Below, one piece after another: positions 51,671 to 64,000 of a stretch of DNA of 64,000 nucleotides. The notes under the pieces are model-generated. The model ran no database searches, was not told where the DNA came from, and was given only the letters and a program-made list of their open reading frames with translations. The position numbers and the translations under genes were made by a program. The DNA comes from Aquilaria yunnanensis (taxonomy: Eukaryota > Streptophyta > Magnoliopsida > Malvales > Thymelaeaceae). The stretch spans positions 99,648,893 through 99,712,892 of the forward strand of contig CM077594.1 in assembly GCA_039654915.1 (NCBI GenBank). Direction: 5' to 3'. How positions within the stretch are numbered: the first letter of the stretch is position 1; each line of letters begins with the position of its first letter.

Positions 51671-52660
51671 TAATAGCTGATGTCACCACCCTAAAGGTAA
51701 GCTTGCCTTTAGCACGCACCCCTGTGCGCTGATGATGGTGCTAAGTTAGTACGTCAACTTAACCAGCCCATTGTTCATGCTAAATAGCACAATTCGTAGT
51801 CAACAGAAAGAAAATATGTGCGAGAACACATACACATACATATACGGGAACCTTTCTCAATCCTTTATTGCTATAATAAAAGGATAGTATGCCCAAGTGC
51901 AAAGTGTTTAAGGTTGACTACGAGCTAGCCTATATTGTGTGTTTCTCTTAGCCCCATTGTGGCCACTGTAGCCTTTTAACTTAAACATGCATTTTTGTGG
52001 TTATCAGCCCCTGCCACTAGGCCAACTGCCAAGAAACCGCCTAGTAATACTACCATGTGTAGTGGACACTGCTCACTACTAGCTATAACTATCCCACACA
52101 TTCCCACATGTGAGAATACATACTAAGAAACATTATAAGCATCTCTTTTATTAATAACCGTTTAACCATCTCCACAATTGCTCCACGTGCATGGCAGGTG
52201 CCCTTGGCAGTTAACACTCTCATGGGTTAGGCACAGGGCCAGCTCGCCTTACCCACACCTTTGGTACACGCGCGGCCCACACAACAAACCTACCCGAAGT
52301 ATAACTCCATACATTATGCCCCCAAAGTCTCACTTACAAAAATGGGCCCATGAACTCAATGAGCTCAACCCTAGCCTTAGGCTATCATTGCTACTCATCC
52401 TAGCCTTGCATGTGCCTCACCCACATGAATACTACACCATGCCCCCACACACAACATAGCTCACACTTGTGTCTTTGTCAAGCCACCTTGAGCATCCTAC
52501 ATGCCCAACATATCCAACAAGCCACCCAGTTTGAGCCAACACACCTTGTCTGCTATTTGGGTCCTAGTATGTGCAAGGTTGCCCATATACTAGCCCTTCA
52601 CCTCGTAGCTCCAACACTTAAGGGTTTTACAGCTAGAACCCTTAATCCTTCAATTCTTTG
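51671..52660. repeat. C-rich unassigned block, possibly a solo LTR or old repeat
   Basis: The base composition changes sharply to C-rich and CA-rich (52150-52620) compared with the AT-rich flanks, with many CCCACA and GCCCTT words. Open frames at 52178-52459 and 52410-52661 have no recognised domain. No boundary repeats were found. Confidence 0.35.
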
Positions 52661-53196
52661 ATACAGATGACATTTTTTTTCACAGACTATATGCACTTAT
52701 TTTTAAGTATTTCAAATAAAATATTGTATTTCATTTACTTTAAAATTTTTGTAATTTTTAGCTTTTTGCAAATATTATTAATAGTGTATAGAATAAGTAT
52801 ATTTTTTTTGTAGTTTTATAAGATAAGTATATTGAACATGTTTATCCCATGTTAGCTTTTAATTACCAACTAGTATAATTATAAGAATGAACATTCATAA
52901 GTTTTACATAGTGAAATGCTAGAAAATAAGAAACACTAATCTCTATGCACATGGAATCATCAAGAATACAAAGAAGCATGAAATAAAATCTCTCAAAGTA
53001 TTAATCTAAACAACCCTAAGTTACAAGAAGCTGCTACAACATACTAAAGTTACATGCACAATTTCTTCTTCCTCCTTGTTTTAATGGTGATGATGAATTA
53101 TGCCACACTTGTAATTCATTGTCTAATGAATATGTGATTAGCCTGAAATGAGTGAGAGAATGAAACTTTGGTGCTTTTCCTTTTGTATAAAAATAA

Positions 53197-53816
53197 GGCC
53201 TAAAGCCTCTTTTGCCCCTTGGACTTTGTTGACTCGTACCTTTAACCCCTTGAACTTTAACTCGGTTTGACTCACCCCTTAAACTTTGAAACGTGGTACC
53301 TTTTACCCCTTTGACCGACGGAAACTTGACTTGTCTAGTAACCTGTGGGACGTGTAGTGCCTAAATGTTAGTTTTGATTCTAGGAAGAGCTAAATGGATA
53401 AAAAATGAAAGGAGAATGACTTAAGTAGTATTTATACCCAAAGAAACGTCTGTGAGCTAAATGTCTGTTTCTGATTATACGCAGCTCGTCTTTTTCTTAT
53501 TTTACTCATCTTTTTGGCGGCAAGGTTTCCACTCGCGCGCCTTTGCTCTGCTCCCGTATAATTACGTTTCTTTGGGTATAAATACTACTTAAGTCATTCT
53601 CCTTTCATTTTTTATCCATTTAGCTCTTCCTAGAATCAAAACTAACATTTAGGCACTACACGTCCCACAGGTTACTAGACAAGTCAAGTTTCCGTCGGTC
53701 AAAGGGGTAAAAGGTACCACGTTTCAAAGTTTAAGGGGTGAGTCAAACCGAGTTAAAGTTCAAGGGGTTAAAGGTACGAGTCAACAAAGTCCAAGGGGCA
53801 AAAGAGGCTTTAGGCC
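53197..53816. mobile_element. Foldback/MULE-type MITE with perfect 253-bp inverted arms
   Basis: The arms are 53197-53449 and 53564-53816. Read against each other they are identical with no indel that I can find. The loop is 114 bp. The element is flanked by the perfect 9-bp duplication taaaaataa (53188-53196 and 53817-53825). Ends are GGCCTAAAGCC and GGCTTTAGGCC. A 9-bp duplication with long arms fits a Mutator-type non-autonomous element, and identical arms imply a very recent insertion or recent arm conversion. The element ends 379 bp before the UGPase ATG. Confidence 0.93.
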
Positions 53817-53825
53817 TAAAAATAA

Positions 53826-54194
53826 AGAGATGCTGATGGCAATTGAAGGGCGTATGTGTCACATTTGCGTGCGGTTCTGAAACCACAGCTTTTTAATTTT
53901 CGGCGTTTTCCGTCCCTAAACCCACTCTACTTTTTACGTTTTCCCAGTTTTTCTTATGATGTGGCCTTCGAGTGCCAACCACCGGAGTCCACGCACTCCC
54001 TTCTATTCTATTATTCTTATTTCTTTTCCAATGGAGCATTGCAAAGATATTCCCGCTATTTTATTTTTTCTTTTATTTAACTTGGATAGTCGGATTCTCT
54101 CCCTTCACCTGGTTTCTCGAATTTATTTCCAAATCGAACTTCACTCGCTATCCATCCGATCACACAGTAGATTGAAGCCTCGTATCAGCCACGC
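53826..54194 (+). promoter_or_regulatory. Proximal promoter and 5' UTR of UGPase
   Basis: Sequence between the foldback element and the ATG. Open frames here (such as 53956-54384) are out of frame with UGPase and probably incidental. No single TATA box can be chosen with confidence. Confidence 0.45.
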
Positions 54195-60144
<5,950 letters not shown>

Positions 60145-60641
60145 AAGCTGTGTGATAACTGATAAATCGTCTGAAATGTCAGCCAATTGCAGGGATAAAG
60201 TTTTATATAGTCTGATATAGGTTATGAGTTTAAATCTGGAAGTAAGTAACAAACGAGTTCTACTTGATGCCGGTATTGTGTGTAGCATATGGAGGTGATT
60301 TTGTATCCGTCTAGATCTTACATAAGAAAATAAGATACAAAGTCATTGTAATCTTTAACCTTGGTTGATCCATGTGAACCAGTTTCTCTTGCGGTACTCA
60401 TCTCTTTTTTTTTTTTTTTCTTAATTAATGAATCTGAGTTGAAAATTTGATTGTCGGTTCTTGTTTCTTCGCTAATTCATAAATTCTCTTCATGAAACTC
60501 AGGAAAGCTACCGTTGTAGGCTTGTAGCAGCAAAATAGGTTCATTTCGGTTTTGGCAGTTAAACCAGTCTGTTTTCTCAGCTACCCTAGGGCAACACTGA
60601 GTCTTAACTAAATCTTCAACGAAAGTAATGAAAGCTACAAG
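60145..60641. other. Convergent 3' UTRs of UGPase and the HD-Zip gene
   Basis: A gap of about 500 bp between two stop codons facing each other. A T-run at about 60405-60420 and AATTAATGAATC near 60423 are plausible polyadenylation context for UGPase. Exact ends are not visible. Confidence 0.5.
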
Positions 60642-63225
60642 TCATTCGAGGTTGGAGCAATTTAGTGCAGACCTAATTCTCTGAACAGTAGAGCTGATCA
60701 GAGTGTTGACGGTAGCGACAGCTTCCATGTGTACGTCCTTGGAGGCTGAAGGGCTGGACACTAATATCTGGAAAGCCACTGTCAGAAGAGAGCCGTTGCG
60801 GCTGGAAGATGCTGATCCTGCTGCAGGACGGCCATCGGTTGAGATTATAAAACCCGAAGGAAGTAAGGGTATGTGGGAGGTTTCCTCGCCGCCTATCACT
60901 ATGTTCATGGCTGGAACGTCGATTGGAGCATAAACTATCATAGCTCCCAGAGGGTCTGAGCAGGACTCTTCAAGTATCAGCATGTTGCTCTCAGTCGAAG
61001 CAAGAGGCTGTTTCACGGACACCACCATAAGACTGTTAGAAAATCTGAATCAAGAACAAGAAACTTGATAGAATGGAGGAGATATTGGAATATTTCAAAG
61101 CGTACGGTACAGGAGCGGAAAAAATGGAAGAGACGAAAACCATTACCCGGATAACAGATATAAAGTCGCCAGAATGAGGACCAGTTGAGATGCGAGCGAT
61201 CTCATTTGCAGGATTCCCATTAGAGAGAACATCCCACTGGAGAAGAGAAGGAAAACAGATTACCACTACTCCTTTTTGATCAATTTTGAATCATAAATGA
61301 TCCAGAAAGCCAGTTCAACTGTCTCTTACGGAAAAGAAAATTCTTTCAGGTAAACATATCTGACACGTTTGTGCAGATGAACCAAACCTGAACTCTCATA
61401 GTCTCGTCTTTGAAGAAGTTAAAGACTGTCTGACATGGAAGGGGAAGCCAAAGAGAAGTAGCTGCACAAACGATCAGTCCATTTGGCAGGCCTGGCTCTG
61501 CATTCTTCCGGACACACACTCGAACTCCACTATTGTTCACTTCTGAAAGCTGAGGGAAATCTAGCTTCCCTGACATGTTCAAGATTGAGCAGAAGCTCTT
61601 CACCATCCGGTGTCCAAGCTTCATTATGCCCCTTTTGCCTTCTGGCAAAGAAACTATGCACAAACATGAACCGTCAACTAAGTAGCATAAAAAGCCATTG
61701 GTTATATTCACATCTTATCAAATTGAATGACACATGATGTTAAATGATGGTACCTCCTCCAAAGTCATGACAGAGCGGAGTTTCTCCCATGGAGAGAGCC
61801 AACCTCTCACATGCCCTCTGAAGTGTAGTTATCCAACGCTCGGCCCCATATGCAGAGCAACCGGATATGAGGTCTCTGTAGAGACGATGTGTCTGAGCCT
61901 TATCATCTACTTCAACATGTTCCACCCAAGTAACCTGCAATTTTCTCCTAATTGTTTGATGTAGTACATACTGAGGATGGTCGTGGAAAGCTTCCTAAAG
62001 TTAAGTGGCGACACTGACCTGTGAGCAACCGTTAGGCAGTTCCTGGATCAAGCATCCAGAAGGAAGCTTCCAACATCGTGTACCTTTCAACAAGTCATAA
62101 GAGGTGTTCATGACCACCCATACTCCAGCTTCAATTTGCTGGCAATGGCGAAGCAAGTAGAATTCACGAGCTGGAACCAGAGGCGAAAGGACGTGCATTT
62201 GTTCATACATCTATTATTGACACTTACAAATTTGGTGAGCTTTTTCATATTGTGATCATTTCAGTAGAAATTTCAAGGTTCAAAAGGCGTGCGAAGGAAG
62301 TAATTTTCTTTACCAACTCCAAGAAACCAGCCTTGTTGCCCATTGTTCCAGTGTCAAGGACTTCAACTGCCTTAGACTTGGTGACAATTGATGGGAAAAG
62401 ATCCCTCCATGTTTCCTGTGAACTCAAATGCGCAAGGCCTCGTGTTATCACATGTGCTATCCATCCTTAATGTGGAGAATGAAAATGCTTTGGAACTCAC
62501 CGAGTCCAGAATCAAGTCAACCAGCTGAGCTGCATTAAGCTGCACTTGTCCAGAATTCTTCGATGACTCAATTCTAGCACTGGAGCTTTTAAAATGCAAA
62601 GCCTTTGGGAAAATCTTGTCGTAGCTATCTTGATGTATGACATATCTTCCATCCGACTTCACCCACAATGGCTCATTTATCCTCAAAAGCTTCATCAACT
62701 CCTCCAGGGCATTTGTGGCAATCTCAAACATATGTCCCCTCTCCATATCTGTTATTCCCTTGTTTAGGTAACCAGAATCAGACATTCCCGGATTGAGATC
62801 AAGACCAGATGCTGAACTCCCGGCCCTGTGGTCCATGAAGCTTCCAGCTGGAGGTAACAAGTCCAAAGCTGTTCCTGGGATTGGCATCAATGACTCGAGC
62901 TGTGAAATCGGTTTTCCTATGTACTTGGCGAGGAGATTGGACACTTTCTCATGCTGCAAAGTCACACACATGTCAACTATTGAAACTAGCCATGAACAAA
63001 ACATCAAAGGTTCCGAACATAGAAATTGATTGCCTCTTCTTTGAGTTGGGCATTTTCCAGTTTAAGTTTCTGCAGACTACGCTGGCGTTCTTCTTCCCCA
63101 AAAGGTGGACCGCCACAAGAAGGGCAGATGACATTCTTCAATGCTTCTCTTATGGCATGGTTTTCACATTGGATCCTTTCATTCTCTGCTCGAAGAACTG
63201 AGTTATCTGCACGTTCGCTTTGTGC
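60642..63225 (-). CDS. HD-Zip class IV transcription factor, HDG11/ROC8-like, 5' part outside the window
   Basis: Exons in coding order: 63034-63225, 62501-62953, 62314-62415, 62019-62210, 61754-61934, 61388-61653, 61147-61236 and 60642-61007. The protein starts within the zipper-loop-zipper: AQSERADNSVLRAENE, then the loop ICPSCGGPPFGEEE with its paired cysteines, then KLKLENAQLKEE. A START domain follows (from about NEPLWVKSDGRYVIHQ). The C-terminal conserved region has NMLILEESCSDP, VYAPIDVPAMN and LLPSGF, ending RSALNCSNLE. Members bind L1-box DNA and control epidermal fate, trichomes and drought responses in the nucleus (family knowledge). The exon carrying the homeodomain (ending NRRTQMK in relatives) is not found up to 64000, so it lies beyond. 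The first junction uses an apparent GC donor, and the last exon's acceptor at CAG|CCTCTTG was chosen to keep frame. Confidence 0.92.
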
Positions 63226-63935
63226 CTGCAATATGTGCGATACAATCAACCGTTAAGGAAGAGAACTTGAGAAAAAACCAAAATGTGTGAATGCATCCAT
63301 TTGGCAATAACATTTGCAATTTACATAAAAAACCAACCAAGCGTGTAGTAAGAGGAAAGGAAATCTAGAATATGCCAAACAATTTATTGTAAACTCAAAT
63401 GTTTTCTCCTTGAAGAACAGAGTCATCTATCTGTGCGGTCTCTTTGAGCCTAGGAACCGTGGGATACAATCAAACGAGAAGACTTGAGAAGCAAACAAAT
63501 TGTGGCCAATTGGTAATAACATTTGTGATTTACTTGAGCCATTAAGAAATTTTTTTAAGATCTAATTAACTACATATGGTTATAGCTAGGAAAGGCAATC
63601 TAGAATGCTAAACACCATTGTAAACACAAATGTTTAATTGATTCGAAGAATCTAGTTATTTGTGCATTGGCCCAGGACCCAATCAACCTAGAAAAGTTGA
63701 GAAGTAAACAAATTGTATCCGTTTGGCAATAACATTAACATATGTGATCTACATCGATCAGCTGTTAAGAAAGTTCATCAATCGCTTTTTCGAGCTCTAG
63801 GTGTAGTAATGTGAAATGCAATCTAGAATGCTAAATAATTTATTGTAAACTCAAATGTTAATTCTCTAGTAGTATGAAATGCAATCTAGAATGCTAAACA
63901 ATTTATTGTACTCAAATGTTTTGTCAGCTTGAAAA
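63192..63935. repeat. Intronic tandem array (about 225-bp units) that includes an exon start
   Basis: Three units begin at 63192, 63412 and 63644 with GAAGAAC/GAAGAAT. Each continues through TTGAGAA...ACAAATTG..TTTGGCAATAACATT and AATCTAGAATGCTAAACAA...TTGTAAACTCAAATGTT. A partial fourth unit ends near 63935. The first unit overlaps the first 34 bases of the HD-Zip exon and its splice acceptor. The later units carry decayed versions of both. Confidence 0.88.
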
Positions 63936-64000
63936 TTAACCCTATTTGTATGTATGTTCTTACGAACAATGCGATATATACAATCAACAAAGAGAACTCG

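Noticed and set aside
60703..60933. Plus-strand frame opposite the last HD-Zip exon
   Set aside because: It is the antisense shadow of a conserved exon. The minus-strand frame matches the family precisely.
63192..63935. CRISPR-like direct repeats
   Set aside because: The units are about 225 bp, diverged, lie inside a plant intron, and include exon sequence. No short constant repeats with unique spacers occur anywhere in the window.

Overview
This is nuclear DNA from a flowering plant, most likely a eudicot. The genes carry many short GT-AG introns, intergenic DNA is AT-rich, and the gaps are filled with plant transposon relics. Every recognised gene is a plant family member, and nothing resembles a bacterial operon, phage or CRISPR array. 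Gene models were built by hand by joining exons so that splice sites, reading frame and family conservation agree.

Layout. 1-1809 (+): 3' half of an RLK1-type leucine-rich-repeat receptor-like (pseudo)kinase, cut by the window start. 1810-19160: about 17 kb of intergenic DNA. It holds a segmental duplication (about 2.06-4.0 kb and 9.47-10.43 kb), a Pack-MULE-like element with a captured Alfin-like 5' end (5412-6938), several MITEs, a dead Mutator-like transposase with an antisense GRF zinc-finger fragment (about 12.95-17.27 kb), and a second MULE-like element (17760-18962). 19418-22256 (-): a complete six-exon ARL8-type small GTPase gene (184 aa). 22.6-32.1 kb: a third MULE-like element, Ty3/gypsy integrase and LINE-type RNase H relics, a hAT-type MITE and a tandem 900-bp duplication.

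32421-35713 (+): a complete 15-exon NADP-dependent isocitrate dehydrogenase gene (410 aa). 38902-47308 (-): an ABC1/UbiB atypical kinase gene of the ADCK1 type (14 exons, about 544 aa; last exon uncertain). 47400-50713: a 3.3-kb inverted-repeat element ending 92 bp from that gene's start codon, with a CACTA-like end inside it. 53197-53816: a perfect 253-bp inverted repeat with a 9-bp target duplication, 379 bp upstream of the next start codon. 54195-60144 (+): a complete 21-exon UDP-glucose pyrophosphorylase gene (469 aa). 60642-63225 (-): the 3' part of an HD-Zip class IV (HDG11-like) transcription factor gene whose homeodomain exon lies beyond the window.

The genes are independent housekeeping or regulatory loci rather than a pathway cluster. 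IDH and the ABC1 kinase converge, the ABC1 kinase and UGPase diverge from a transposon-filled 6.9-kb gap, and UGPase and the HD-Zip gene converge about 500 bp apart. I found no clearly new biological system. The most interesting signals are the transposon events: the perfect foldback upstream of UGPase, captured gene pieces inside long-TIR elements, and an intronic array in the HD-Zip gene that repeats a decayed copy of an exon start.
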